The notes under the pieces: generated by a model
The model's database searches: none
What the model saw: only the letters and a program-made list of their open reading frames with translations
What the model was told of the DNA's origin: nothing
Origin: JAWXBA01 sp048499805
GTDB taxonomy: Bacteria > Gemmatimonadota > Gemmatimonadetes > Gemmatimonadales > GWC2-71-9
Direction of reading: 5' to 3'
Assembly: GCA_048499805.1 (NCBI GenBank)
Contig: JASNZF010000002.1
Span: 655,369-719,368, forward strand
DNA length: 64,000 nt
Translations under genes and position numbers: made by a program
In this document: positions 8,693 to 17,231 of the stretch, piece after piece
Layout of the letters: every line of letters starts with the position of its first letter
How positions within the stretch are numbered: the stretch's first letter is position 1

Positions 8693-9870
8693 CAGGCCAG
8701 GCGCCGGTGCATGGCCCGGAGCGACGCCTCGCGCTCCGGGGACGGTTCGATCCCGCGGCGGGGCATGACCCGGTGCGCCACGGCGACGAAGCGGTCGGCG
8801 TCGATCCGCTCGCTGCCGGTGCCCCAGGCAAACGGGGGGAGGTACTTCGGTGCGGTGGGTTGGCCGAACAGGTTCGCGCCGGCGCCGATGACGCATCCGG
8901 TGGGGAGCAGGCTGCCGATCGCCGTCTTGGCGTGGTCCCCGAACAGGGTGCCGAGGTTGGTGCGGCCGGTTTCCAGGCGGGCACCGGCGATCTCGAGGCG
9001 GATGGGGCCGTAGGTGTTCTTGAGGTTCGAGGTGATCGTTCCGGCTCCCAGGTTGACCCAGTGGCCGAGCACCGAGTGCCCGACGAACCCGTCGTGGCTC
9101 TTGTTCGCGAACCCGAGGAAGACCGAGGCGCTCACCTCGCCGTGGACCCGGCACTGCGGGCCGATGGCGCTGTGACGAATGGCTCCACCGAGCAGCAGGG
9201 TGCCGGCCCCCACGAAGAGCGGCCCCTGCAGCCGGGTCCCCGCCCGCACCTCCACCCCCGTCTCCAGGACGATCACTCCACCCCGCGTGTCGAAGACCAC
9301 CCCCGGTTCGACCGCGGCGCCCAGCAGGACGACATCGGCGGGATCGCCGATGACGATGACCCCGTCGGGAATCGGGTCGGACTCCTCGGCCAGGAAGTCG
9401 GCGCAGTCGGGCACCAGCAGGTGCTCGAGCGCCGTCAGCAGGTCGTGGGTGCCCTGGAGTGGCAGGCCGTCGACCGGCTGGGCCCGCCCGCTCTCGTCCT
9501 CCGCGCCGGCCCAGGTCTCTCCCTCGGGGACCACCCATGCGACGGTCTTGTCGTCGTGCGTCAGCCGTCGCGTATCGGGGGCCAGCTCCACCGCCAGCCC
9601 CGATGGGGCGAACCACGATGCCGCGATGATCGCCGGTCCCTCGACCGGGGCGGGCGGCTGGACCGGCGGGGAGTCGGTGTCGCAGAAGTCGAGGCAGTGG
9701 GTCCCGAGGATCGCCGCGACCTCGAGTCCGTCGAGTTCCCCCAGGACCCCCGACCAGCGCTCCCGGACCAGCCAGGCCCCGGCACGCAGCTCGGCGATCG
9801 GTCGTGCGCCGGCGAAGGGGGCCCATTCCGGGCCGGGGGCGGCCGGCTCCAGCAGGTAGAGCATGGTCAC
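8692..9870 (-). CDS. GlmU-like sugar nucleotidyltransferase family protein
   Basis: 392 residues with a left-handed beta-helix: hexapeptide repeats from about 180 to 350 (VGAGTLLLGGAI, SAIGPQCRVHG, VNLGAGTITSNLKNTYG). The N-terminal part resembles the putative sugar nucleotidyltransferase family (NTP_transf_4) found with GlmU-like helices, but lacks the classical G-x-G-T-R-M loop of GlmU. Likely role is nucleotide-sugar or acetylated-sugar synthesis for the envelope. The start is GTG 9870 (overlapping the manC stop) or ATG 9864. Confidence 0.7.
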   Translation of the reverse strand: MTMLYLLEPAAPGPEWAPFAGARPIAELRAGAWLVRERWSGVLGELDGLEVAAILGTHCLDFCDTDSPPVQPPAPVEGPAIIAASWFAPSGLAVELAPDTRRLTHDDKTVAWVVPEGETWAGAEDESGRAQPVDGLPLQGTHDLLTALEHLLVPDCADFLAEESDPIPDGVIVIGDPADVVLLGAAVEPGVVFDTRGGVIVLETGVEVRAGTRLQGPLFVGAGTLLLGGAIRHSAIGPQCRVHGEVSASVFLGFANKSHDGFVGHSVLGHWVNLGAGTITSNLKNTYGPIRLEIAGARLETGRTNLGTLFGDHAKTAIGSLLPTGCVIGAGANLFGQPTAPKYLPPFAWGTGSERIDADRFVAVAHRVMPRRGIEPSPEREASLRAMHRRLA

Positions 9871-10898
9871 GGGGACACCTCACGGATGTCGGGGGGGAGC
9901 CGGTCGAGGGTGTCCTTGAGCCGGGAGGCCTCGGCACGGTCCATGACGAGGATGCGACCGTTGGCCGAGACGATGACCAGGTCGCGGACCCCACTGGCCA
10001 CGATCGGCGTCCCATCACTCCAGACGATGCACCGTTCGGCGTCGACGAGTGTCACCGGGCCAGCGTGGACATTGCCGGCCGCGTCCATGGCCCGCACCCG
10101 GGACAGCGCCTCCCAGGTACCGATGTCGTCCCAGGAGAAGCGCCCGGGGAGGACGGCGACGGCATCGCTCCGTTCGAGCAGGCCGACGTCGATCGAGACC
10201 GGCGTGACTGCATCGAAGAAGGCGGCGATGTCGCCGGTGTCGAGGTGGGCGAGGTGGGGACCGATCTCGGGAGTGAACTTCGCCACCTGGCGGAGCAGCA
10301 CCGCCGCGGACCAGGCGAAGAGGCCGCTGTTCCAGAGCGCACCCTGGGCCAGGAGGTCCGAGGCGGTCCGGGCATCCGGCTTCTCGGTAAACCGCGTGAC
10401 CCGGAATGTGCCGGAGCCCCGGGGAGCGCCGGGCACGATGTAGCCATAGCCGGTCTCGATCCGACTCGGCACGATCCCGACGGTGACCAGGCAGGCCTGC
10501 TCCCGGGCGGCCTCGAGTGCCTGGCGGGCCGTGACGCGGAACGCCTCGGGGTCCGCGACGTGCCAATCCGCATGCAGCGACAGGACGTCGGCGCCGGGAT
10601 CCCGGCGCCGCGCCTCGTGGCTGGCCCAGACCAGGGCAGGGGCGGTCGAGGCCGGGCGAGGCTCGACCAGCACATTCTCCGGGGGGAGGCCCAGGCGCGC
10701 CTGCAGCGCGGGGGCGAGGGCGGCCCCGGTCACCACCAGGGTCCGCTCAGGTGGGACCAGTCCCGCGAGGCGCGCCATCGTCTCGTCGGCGGTGGAGCCG
10801 GAGCTGAACAGCGGCAGGAGTTGCTTGGGTTGCGCGGGAGTGCTGAGTGGCCAGAAACGGCTGCCGGAGCCGCCGGCCAGGATCACGGCCCAGTGCAT
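9867..10898 (-). CDS. manC: Mannose-1-phosphate guanylyltransferase
   Basis: 343 residues; makes GDP-mannose from mannose-1-phosphate and GTP. Signature GGSGSRFWPLS at residues 9-19 followed by PKQ, then LSLHADWHV, FTEKPD, WNSGLFAW and FSWDDIGTWEAL, all typical. There is no C-terminal isomerase domain, so it is the short monofunctional form. It probably supplies activated mannose for surface glycans; coupled by overlap to the GlmU-like gene. Confidence 0.92.
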   Translation of the reverse strand: MHWAVILAGGSGSRFWPLSTPAQPKQLLPLFSSGSTADETMARLAGLVPPERTLVVTGAALAPALQARLGLPPENVLVEPRPASTAPALVWASHEARRRDPGADVLSLHADWHVADPEAFRVTARQALEAAREQACLVTVGIVPSRIETGYGYIVPGAPRGSGTFRVTRFTEKPDARTASDLLAQGALWNSGLFAWSAAVLLRQVAKFTPEIGPHLAHLDTGDIAAFFDAVTPVSIDVGLLERSDAVAVLPGRFSWDDIGTWEALSRVRAMDAAGNVHAGPVTLVDAERCIVWSDGTPIVASGVRDLVIVSANGRILVMDRAEASRLKDTLDRLPPDIREVSP

Positions 10899-10945
10899 AG
10901 GAACTCGGGGTGGTCGTCTCCCACAGGCGGGCGGGAGCGGACCGG

Positions 10946-11299
10946 TTAGAGGAGGGCGGCGAGGTCGCCGCGGAGTTGGCGCAAGTCGTAGAGCAGCTGC
11001 CCCACCTGGGCCTGCGGGTTGGCGAGGACCAGGAGCAGGGCGCCATCAGCCAGGGGACAGGCGAGGAGCATGCCGGCGGTGGTCTCGAGCACCAGCCGCT
11101 CCGGGTCTGGACGTCCCGCCGCTCCGGCCAGTTGCCGCCCGGTCCGGACCAGGGTGATGACCAGGGCGGCGAGGGCCTCAGGATCCTGGGATCCGTCGAG
11201 CCGGGAGGCGAGGGGCAGGCCCTCGGGACTGATCAGTGCGGCCCCGTCCACCTCGGGGCGATCGACGAGCCCGGACAACGCCTGTTGGACCGCTTCCAT
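10946..11299 (-). CDS. Roadblock/LC7 domain protein
   Basis: 117 residues, a single domain. The pattern VDGAALISPEGLPLAS followed by a mid-protein helix and LVLETTAGMLLACPLADGALLLVLA is characteristic of the Roadblock/LC7 fold. In bacteria such proteins (MglB is the known case) act on small Ras-like GTPases or form part of polarity and gliding systems. No GTPase gene is beside it here, so the partner is unknown. It has its own promoter and lies 47 bases upstream of manC, so it may be first in that leftward unit. Confidence 0.75.
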   Translation of the reverse strand: MEAVQQALSGLVDRPEVDGAALISPEGLPLASRLDGSQDPEALAALVITLVRTGRQLAGAAGRPDPERLVLETTAGMLLACPLADGALLLVLANPQAQVGQLLYDLRQLRGDLAALL

Positions 11300-11331
11300 G
11301 CCTGGCCTGACTCCGGTGTGGATGGCTCGGC

Positions 11332-11360
11332 AGAATAGGCCGCGACATACCCGAAGTCAA
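11332..11360 (-). promoter_or_regulatory. Promoter of the Roadblock gene
   Basis: On the minus strand TTGACT (11360 to 11355), 17 bases, TATTCT (11337 to 11332). This is a good vegetative promoter, 33 bases before the start codon at 11299. Confidence 0.65.
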
Positions 11361-11374
11361 GAAATGATCGTGGG

Positions 11375-11405
11375 TTGACCCACCTCCTCCGCTTCCTTAA
11401 CCTTC
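11375..11405 (+). promoter_or_regulatory. Promoter of the lipoprotein-serS operon
   Basis: TTGACC (11375-11380), 17 bases, TAACCTTC (11398-11405). The element ends 8 bases before the ATG at 11414, so the transcript would have almost no leader. Confidence 0.5.
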
Positions 11406-11413
11406 CCCGCCTG

Positions 11414-11971
11414 ATGCGCAGATTCTCCCTGTCGGTCCTGGTCTCGGCGCTGGTCCTCGGCGCCTGTGGCGATCCCAATTTCCTGAATCCCCCCACCTCG
11501 GACAACGCCATCATCTCGGCGCGGCTGTGGGCGATCCAGGGGACCTCCCTTGGCCTGCCCTCGGCCTGGTCGGTGCCGCTCCGGACCCGGATCCGGCTCG
11601 ACCAGTCTCCCAACTTCGACTTCGCCTTCGACATCACGCCTGGCGGGACGCCGATCCTGCTTCCGCGCGGGGCGTTCGGGCTGCTCGAGCCGACCGGGAA
11701 TCCCGGGCTGCTCCCGACCCCGAAGGAGTGGGACGAGATCACCGTGGCGGTGCTCAACGGCTACCTGACCTCGGATACGATCCCGATCAGCGTCGGGGAC
11801 CGGTTCTACGTCCGCTCCTCGTCGACGGGGATCTGCTTCAACAGCTCGCCGCTCTATGCCAAGCTGCAGATCCTCGAGGTCGACCTGGACGACCGGTCGG
11901 TGCTCTACCGGATCCTGACCAACGCCAACTGCGGCTACAAGGGCCTCGAACTGGGCCTGCCCACGAAGTGA
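11414..11971 (+). CDS. Lipoprotein of unknown function
   Basis: 185 residues. The start is ATG 11414: MRRFSL, then a hydrophobic stretch ending LVLGAC, a clear lipobox with Cys about 18. The mature part has two further cysteines near the C-terminus (GICFNS and NANCGYKG) that could form a disulfide. No family recognised. The stop overlaps the GTG start of serS (GTGA), so the two are translationally coupled, which is unusual for a lipoprotein and a tRNA synthetase. Confidence 0.65.
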   Translation: MRRFSLSVLVSALVLGACGDPNFLNPPTSDNAIISARLWAIQGTSLGLPSAWSVPLRTRIRLDQSPNFDFAFDITPGGTPILLPRGAFGLLEPTGNPGLLPTPKEWDEITVAVLNGYLTSDTIPISVGDRFYVRSSSTGICFNSSPLYAKLQILEVDLDDRSVLYRILTNANCGYKGLELGLPTK

Positions 11972-13248
11972 TCGAGCTTCGCCTCTTCCGCCAGGACCCC
12001 GACGGGGTGCGGGCCGCGCTCGGCCGGCGCGGGGATCCCGCCCTCAAGGCCGCCCTCGACCGGATCGCCGATCTCGACGCCCAGCGGCGGGCGCTGGTGG
12101 CCCGGACCGACGCCCTGAAGGCGGAGCGCAACGCGGCCAGCGAGGAAGTGGCGCGCCTCAAGAAGGCGAAGCAGCCGGCCGACGACCTGCTGGCGGCCCT
12201 CAAGCGCTCGGGCGAGGAGGTCAAGGCGCTCGACGCGGAACTGCGCGAAGTCGAGGCCGCGCTCGAGGCGGAGGCACTCCGGGTCCCCAACCTGCCGCAT
12301 CCCGACTCCCCGGACGGTGACGCGACGGCCAATCGCGTGGCGCGGAGCTGGGGCACGCCGGCCACCTTTGCCTTCCCGCCGCGCCCGCACTGGGAAATCG
12401 GCGAGGCGCTGGGGATCCTGGACCTCCCCCGTGGCGCCAAGCTGGCCGGTTCGGGATTTCCCGTGCTGCGCGGTGCCGGGGCGCGGTTGAGCCGGGCCCT
12501 CGCCAACTTCATGCTCGACCTCCACACCACCGAGTTCGGCTACACCGAGATCGCGCCGCCCTACCTGGCCAACCGCACCACCATGACCGGGACGGGGCAG
12601 CTGCCGAAGTTCGAGGAGGACATGTATGGCCTCCCCGACGACCTCTTCCTGATCCCGACCGCCGAAGTGCCGGTGACCAACCTGCACCGCGACGAGATCC
12701 TCGATGCGGCGGTGCTGCCGCTCGCCTACTGCGCCTGGACTCCCTGCTTCCGCCGGGAGGCCGGCGCGGCGGGGAAGGACACCCGGGGGCTGATCCGGCT
12801 GCACCAGTTCGACAAGGTGGAGCTGGTCCGTCTCTGTGCCCCGGCGGAGTCGGATGCGGAGCTGGAGCGGATCACCGGCCATGCCGAGGCGGTGCTCCAG
12901 CGCCTGGAGCTGCCGTATCGGGTCCTGGAACTGGCAGCCGGCGACACTGGGTTCTCCAGCGCCCGGACCTTTGACCTCGAGGTCTGGGCGCCCGGGGTGG
13001 GGGCGTGGCTGGAGGTCTCCAGCGCCAGCGTCTTCACCGACTTCCAGGCCCGTCGCGCCGGGTTGCGGTTCCGGCCCGAGCCGGGCGCCAAGCCTGAATT
13101 CGTCCACACCCTCAACGCCAGCGCCCTGGCCTTCCCCAGGACGATCATCGCACTGCTCGAGCACGGGCAGCAGGAGGATGGTTCGGTCCGGATCCCGGCG
13201 GCGCTGGCGCCGTACCTGGGCACCGACCGGCTCGCCCCCCGTGGCTGA
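11968..13248 (+). CDS. serS: Serine--tRNA ligase
   Basis: 426 residues, normal length. The N-terminal coiled-coil arm (residues 25-105, Lys/Glu-rich) binds the long variable arm of tRNA-Ser and would also charge the tRNA-Sec encoded at 37238. Class II catalytic motifs are visible: TAEVPVTNLH, the motif 2 FRREAG, and GAWLEVSSASVFTDFQ with the C-terminal NASALAFPRT. The start GTG 11968 gives the usual IELRLFRQDP opening. It overlaps both neighbours. Confidence 0.95.
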   Translation: MIELRLFRQDPDGVRAALGRRGDPALKAALDRIADLDAQRRALVARTDALKAERNAASEEVARLKKAKQPADDLLAALKRSGEEVKALDAELREVEAALEAEALRVPNLPHPDSPDGDATANRVARSWGTPATFAFPPRPHWEIGEALGILDLPRGAKLAGSGFPVLRGAGARLSRALANFMLDLHTTEFGYTEIAPPYLANRTTMTGTGQLPKFEEDMYGLPDDLFLIPTAEVPVTNLHRDEILDAAVLPLAYCAWTPCFRREAGAAGKDTRGLIRLHQFDKVELVRLCAPAESDAELERITGHAEAVLQRLELPYRVLELAAGDTGFSSARTFDLEVWAPGVGAWLEVSSASVFTDFQARRAGLRFRPEPGAKPEFVHTLNASALAFPRTIIALLEHGQQEDGSVRIPAALAPYLGTDRLAPRG

Positions 13249-15559
13249 CGCCACCACGGCGCTGCCGCTGGGGCTGAATCCCGCCCAGCAGGAAGCGGTG
13301 GAGCACCTGCACGGCCCGATCCTGGTGCTGGCCGGCGCCGGGTCGGGCAAGACCCGGGTGCTCACGGCCCGGATCGCCAACCTGCTGCAGCACCACGGGG
13401 TGCGTCCCGAGCAGGTCTTCGCGGTCACCTTCACCAACAAGGCCGCCGGCGAGATGCGCGGCCGGGTCGGCACCCTCCTCAAGCGCGATCCCACCGGGCT
13501 CTGGATCGGGACCTTCCACTCGCTCTCCGCCCGGCTGCTGCGGCGCGAGGCCGAGCGCCTGGGATTCAGCCGACAGTTCACGATCTTCGACGAGACCGAC
13601 CGGCTCGCCGTCATTGCGCGGCTGCTCGACAAGCGGGGCCACCCGGCCAAGTTGTTCCCGCCGCGCACCATCCAGTCGATCATCTCGGGCGCCAAGAACC
13701 GGATGGAGAGCCCGGAGGCGCTGGCGGCCAGCGCCACCTTCGACCGGGTGGTGCAGGTGGCCGCGGAGATCTATGGCGACCTGGGGCCGGCGCTGCAGGC
13801 CCAGAATGCCATGGACTTCGACGACCTGATGCTGCTGCCGCTGCGGCTCTTCAAGGAACACCCGGACCGGCTCGCCGCGTGGCGCCACCGGTTCGCCTTC
13901 CTGCTGGTGGACGAGTTTCAGGACACCAACCGCGCCCAGTACGAACTGGTCCGCGCCCTCGGCGCGCACGGCAACGTCTTCGCCGTCGGCGATGACGACC
14001 AGTCGATCTACGGCTGGCGCGGTGCCGACGTCCGGCACATGCGCGAGTTCCAGACGGACTTCCCCGGGACGCGGCTGGTCCGCCTCGAGGAGAACTACCG
14101 CTCCACCCAGGTCGTCCTCGACGCCGCCAACGCCGTGATCAGCGGCAACACGGGCCGTCTCGGCAAGACCCTCCGGACCCGCCGGCGGGGCGGGGAACTG
14201 ATCACCGTGCTGGCCGCCGCCGACGAGCGGGACGAGGCGGAGTGGATCGCGCGGGAACTGGCCCAGCGTGCCGCCACCGGCGACGTGACCCACTCCGAGA
14301 TGACGGTGCTCTACCGCACCAACGCGCAATCCCGCGCAATGGAGGAGGCGTTCCGCCGGGCCGGGGTGCCGCACCGGGTGGTCGGGGCGACCTCGTTCTA
14401 CGAGCGCCGCGAGGTGAAGGACCTGCTCGCCTACCTGCGCGTGGTGGCCAACCCCGCCGACGACGAGGCGTTCGTCCGCGCCATCGGGACCCCGCGCCGT
14501 GGGATCGGTGACGCCACCATCGCGCAGCTCCGCGAGACCGCCACCCAGTGGGACAAGTCGCTGCTCGACACGGCCGCGATCGCCGACCGGATCACCGGCC
14601 TGCGCCCGAACGTGCGGGCGGCATTGACCGGCTTCGCCGAGCTGGTGGAGCGGTGGCGGGAGGCGAGCCAGCACCAGACGCCGGCGGCGATCCTCGAGGA
14701 GATCATCCGCGCGATCGACTACGAGTCCCACCTGAAGGGCGAGGGGCCGGAGGGGGCCGATCGCTGGGAGAACGTGCGGGAACTGCTCGCCGGCGCGGCG
14801 GCATGGAGCGAAGTGCTGCCGGACCTGGAGGAGGGGGACGAGACCACCCCGCTGGAGCGCTTCCTCTCCGAGGCCGCGCTCCTCTCCACCCACGACAAGA
14901 TCGCCGGCTCCGAGGAGGGGGTCACCCTGATGACCCTCCACACCGCCAAGGGGCTCGAGTGGCGGGTCGTGGTCCTGGCCGGGATGGAGGATGGCCTCTT
15001 CCCGCTCGGCCGGGCGCTCGAGACCACCGAGGGCGGCGAGGAGGAGCGACGCCTGTTCTACGTCGGGGTGACCCGGGCGCGCGATGTCCTGATCATGAGT
15101 TGGGCCCGCAACCGCCGGCGCGGCGGCGACATGCGACCCGGGATCCCGTCGCGGTTCCTCAAGGAGGTGCCGCCGGGCCTGGTGGACGAGCGCAAGACCG
15201 CGCTGGGCGGGGTGGAGACCTGGAGCAGTGGCCGCACCGCGTGGCGTGGCGACGACGATGGCTACCCGGGCGCCGGCCGGGGCCGGGGGCGCACCCCCGA
15301 TCGGGTGGCCGGTGGCGGACAGGTCTCCCGCCCCTGGGTGGCGCCGGTCCCGGCACCGGAGGAGGTTTCGCAGGATGCTCCCCGCTACGTGATCGGGGAA
15401 CGGGTCCGTCATCGCCGGTTCGGGGACGGTTCGATCGTGGAGCTCTCCGGTCGCGGGAAGGACCTCAAGGTCCGGGTCCAGTTCGACGATGCGGAGCACG
15501 GCAGCAAGCAACTGGTGGCGGTGTACGCCGCCCTGGAACGCGTCTGGGAGGACGGATGA
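13241..15559 (+). CDS. pcrA: ATP-dependent DNA helicase, UvrD/PcrA type
   Basis: 772 residues, superfamily 1A, 3'-5' helicase for repair and removal of proteins from DNA. In order: Walker A AGAGSGKT (31-38), TFTNKAA, VDEFQDTN (about 223-230), DDDQSIYGWRGAD, ENYRST, TLHTAKGLEW and VTRARD. The last 60 residues (ERVRHRRFGDGSIVEL onward) form the small Tudor-like domain of PcrA that contacts RNA polymerase. GTG 13241 overlaps the serS end by 8 bp. It could equally be named uvrD. Confidence 0.92.
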   Translation: MADATTALPLGLNPAQQEAVEHLHGPILVLAGAGSGKTRVLTARIANLLQHHGVRPEQVFAVTFTNKAAGEMRGRVGTLLKRDPTGLWIGTFHSLSARLLRREAERLGFSRQFTIFDETDRLAVIARLLDKRGHPAKLFPPRTIQSIISGAKNRMESPEALAASATFDRVVQVAAEIYGDLGPALQAQNAMDFDDLMLLPLRLFKEHPDRLAAWRHRFAFLLVDEFQDTNRAQYELVRALGAHGNVFAVGDDDQSIYGWRGADVRHMREFQTDFPGTRLVRLEENYRSTQVVLDAANAVISGNTGRLGKTLRTRRRGGELITVLAAADERDEAEWIARELAQRAATGDVTHSEMTVLYRTNAQSRAMEEAFRRAGVPHRVVGATSFYERREVKDLLAYLRVVANPADDEAFVRAIGTPRRGIGDATIAQLRETATQWDKSLLDTAAIADRITGLRPNVRAALTGFAELVERWREASQHQTPAAILEEIIRAIDYESHLKGEGPEGADRWENVRELLAGAAAWSEVLPDLEEGDETTPLERFLSEAALLSTHDKIAGSEEGVTLMTLHTAKGLEWRVVVLAGMEDGLFPLGRALETTEGGEEERRLFYVGVTRARDVLIMSWARNRRRGGDMRPGIPSRFLKEVPPGLVDERKTALGGVETWSSGRTAWRGDDDGYPGAGRGRGRTPDRVAGGGQVSRPWVAPVPAPEEVSQDAPRYVIGERVRHRRFGDGSIVELSGRGKDLKVRVQFDDAEHGSKQLVAVYAALERVWEDG

Positions 15560-15855
15560 AGATCTCGCGGGAGGATGTGCGCCACGTCGCCCGGCTGGCC
15601 GAGCTGGCGGTTGATGACGCGGAGCTCGACACGCTGACCGGGCAGCTCGACCGGATCGTGGAGTATGTCGCACAACTGGAGGCGCTCCCGTCCGAGGCCG
15701 CTGCTGCCCCATTCCATCCCGGTCCCGCCGGGGTCCGCCTGCGCCCGGACGTGGTGGCGCCGGTGCCCCTGGCGCACGGGCCGGAGCAGATCGCGCCGGA
15801 GATGCGGGAGGGTCTGTTCGTGGTGCCGCGCCTCGGCGCCCAGGAGGAGTCGTGA
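15556..15855 (+). CDS. gatC: Asp-tRNA(Asn)/Glu-tRNA(Gln) amidotransferase subunit C
   Basis: 99 residues. Typical GatC: ISREDVRHVARLAELAV at the start, LDRIVEYVAQLEALP in the middle, and LRPDVVAP toward the end. It stabilises the GatA-GatB interface in the complex that amidates misacylated Glu-tRNA(Gln) and/or Asp-tRNA(Asn). The ATG overlaps the helicase stop (ATGA), and the stop overlaps the gatA GTG. Confidence 0.93.
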   Translation: MKISREDVRHVARLAELAVDDAELDTLTGQLDRIVEYVAQLEALPSEAAAAPFHPGPAGVRLRPDVVAPVPLAHGPEQIAPEMREGLFVVPRLGAQEES

Positions 15856-17231
15856 GCACCGCCGCCACCGCCGGCCAGGTTGCGGAGCGGCTTCATGCCG
15901 CGTCGGCGATGAATGCCGCGCTCGACTGGAGTCCGGAGCTGCTGGCCGCGGAGGCCGCCAGCGCCGACCGGCATCCCGACGGTGCGCTTCACGGGATGCC
16001 GATCGCGATCAAGGACAACATCGTCACCGCCGAGCAGCCGACCACCTGCGCGTCGCGAATTCTCGAGGGGTACCGCTCGCCCTTTACCGCCACCGCGGTC
16101 CAGCGACTGCGTGCCGCCGGCGGGATGGTCGCATGCAAGGCCAACCTGGACGAGTTCGCGATGGGCTCGTCCACCGAGCACTCCGCCTATGGCCGCGTCC
16201 ACCATCCGCTGGACCCGGGCCGGGTGCCGGGTGGGTCGTCCGGCGGATCGGCCGCCCTGGTCGCGGCGGGGGTGGTGCCCGCGGCGCTGGGCTCGGAGAC
16301 CGGCGGGTCGGTGCGACAGCCCGCCAGCTTCTGCGGCATCGTGGGGGTCAAGCCGTCGTACGGGCTGGTCAGCCGCTGGGGCCTGGTGGCGTTCGGCTCC
16401 TCGCTTGACTGCATCTCGGTCTTCGGCGACACCGTGGCACGGGCCGCCCGGGTCCTCGAGACGATCAGCGGGCACGATCCCCAGGACGCCACCACCTTCG
16501 ACCGGCCCCCGCTGGCACCGTTCGCGCCGCGCACCGACTTGAAGGGGATCCGGATCGGCCTGCCGAGGGAGTACTTCCCGGACGATCTCGATCCCGCGAT
16601 CCGGGCCGCCTGCGACCGGACGATCCGCGTCCTCAAGGACCTCGGTGCCGAGGTGGTGGAGGTCTCCCTGCCGCACACGGCGTATGCGGTGCCCACCTAC
16701 TACGTGCTCAACCCCGCCGAGGCGGCCGCCAACCTGGCCCGCTATGACGGGGTGCGCTACGGCGTCCGCAAGGTCGGCCCGGCGGGCGACGTCCGGGCCC
16801 TGTACCAGGCCACCCGGGGGCAGGGCTTCGGTCCCGAGGTGCGGCGCCGGATCCTGGTGGGCACCTACGTGCTCAGCGCCGGGTACTACGATGCCTACTA
16901 CGCGCGGGCCCAGCAGGTCCGGCGTCACCTGGCGCAGGACTTCACCGACGCCTTCGGGGCTGGGGTGGACCTGCTGTTCACCCCGACCACCCCCAGCACC
17001 GCATTTGCCGCGGGCGCCAACACCGCCGATCCGGTGGCGATGTACCTCGCCGACATCTTCGTCTGCGCGGTGAGCCTGGCCGGGCTGCCCGCCCTGAGCA
17101 TCCCGATCGGGCGCGACCAGGGACTGCCGATCGGCGGGCAGCTGATCGCCCCGTTCATGCAGGATGGCGCCATGCTGGCCGCCGCGGACCTCCTCGAACG
17201 CCACGTCGATGCCACCGGGGAGGTCCGCTGA
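15852..17231 (+). CDS. gatA: Asp-tRNA(Asn)/Glu-tRNA(Gln) amidotransferase subunit A
   Basis: 459 residues, amidase-signature enzyme that releases ammonia from glutamine. The catalytic Ser-cisSer-Lys triad is present: Lys54 (IAIKDNI), Ser129 in PGGSSGG, Ser153 in SETGGSVRQPA. It starts at GTG 15852, overlapping gatC, and its TGA shares one base with the gatB ATG. The gatC-gatA-gatB order predicts indirect synthesis of Gln-tRNA and/or Asn-tRNA. Confidence 0.95.
   Translation: MSTAATAGQVAERLHAASAMNAALDWSPELLAAEAASADRHPDGALHGMPIAIKDNIVTAEQPTTCASRILEGYRSPFTATAVQRLRAAGGMVACKANLDEFAMGSSTEHSAYGRVHHPLDPGRVPGGSSGGSAALVAAGVVPAALGSETGGSVRQPASFCGIVGVKPSYGLVSRWGLVAFGSSLDCISVFGDTVARAARVLETISGHDPQDATTFDRPPLAPFAPRTDLKGIRIGLPREYFPDDLDPAIRAACDRTIRVLKDLGAEVVEVSLPHTAYAVPTYYVLNPAEAAANLARYDGVRYGVRKVGPAGDVRALYQATRGQGFGPEVRRRILVGTYVLSAGYYDAYYARAQQVRRHLAQDFTDAFGAGVDLLFTPTTPSTAFAAGANTADPVAMYLADIFVCAVSLAGLPALSIPIGRDQGLPIGGQLIAPFMQDGAMLAAADLLERHVDATGEVR

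Noticed and set aside
12836..13240. N-terminal extension of the PcrA/UvrD helicase
   Set aside because: That part overlaps the essential C-terminal half of serS in another frame and reads as low-complexity Arg/Pro/Ser. GTG 13241 fits the family start.
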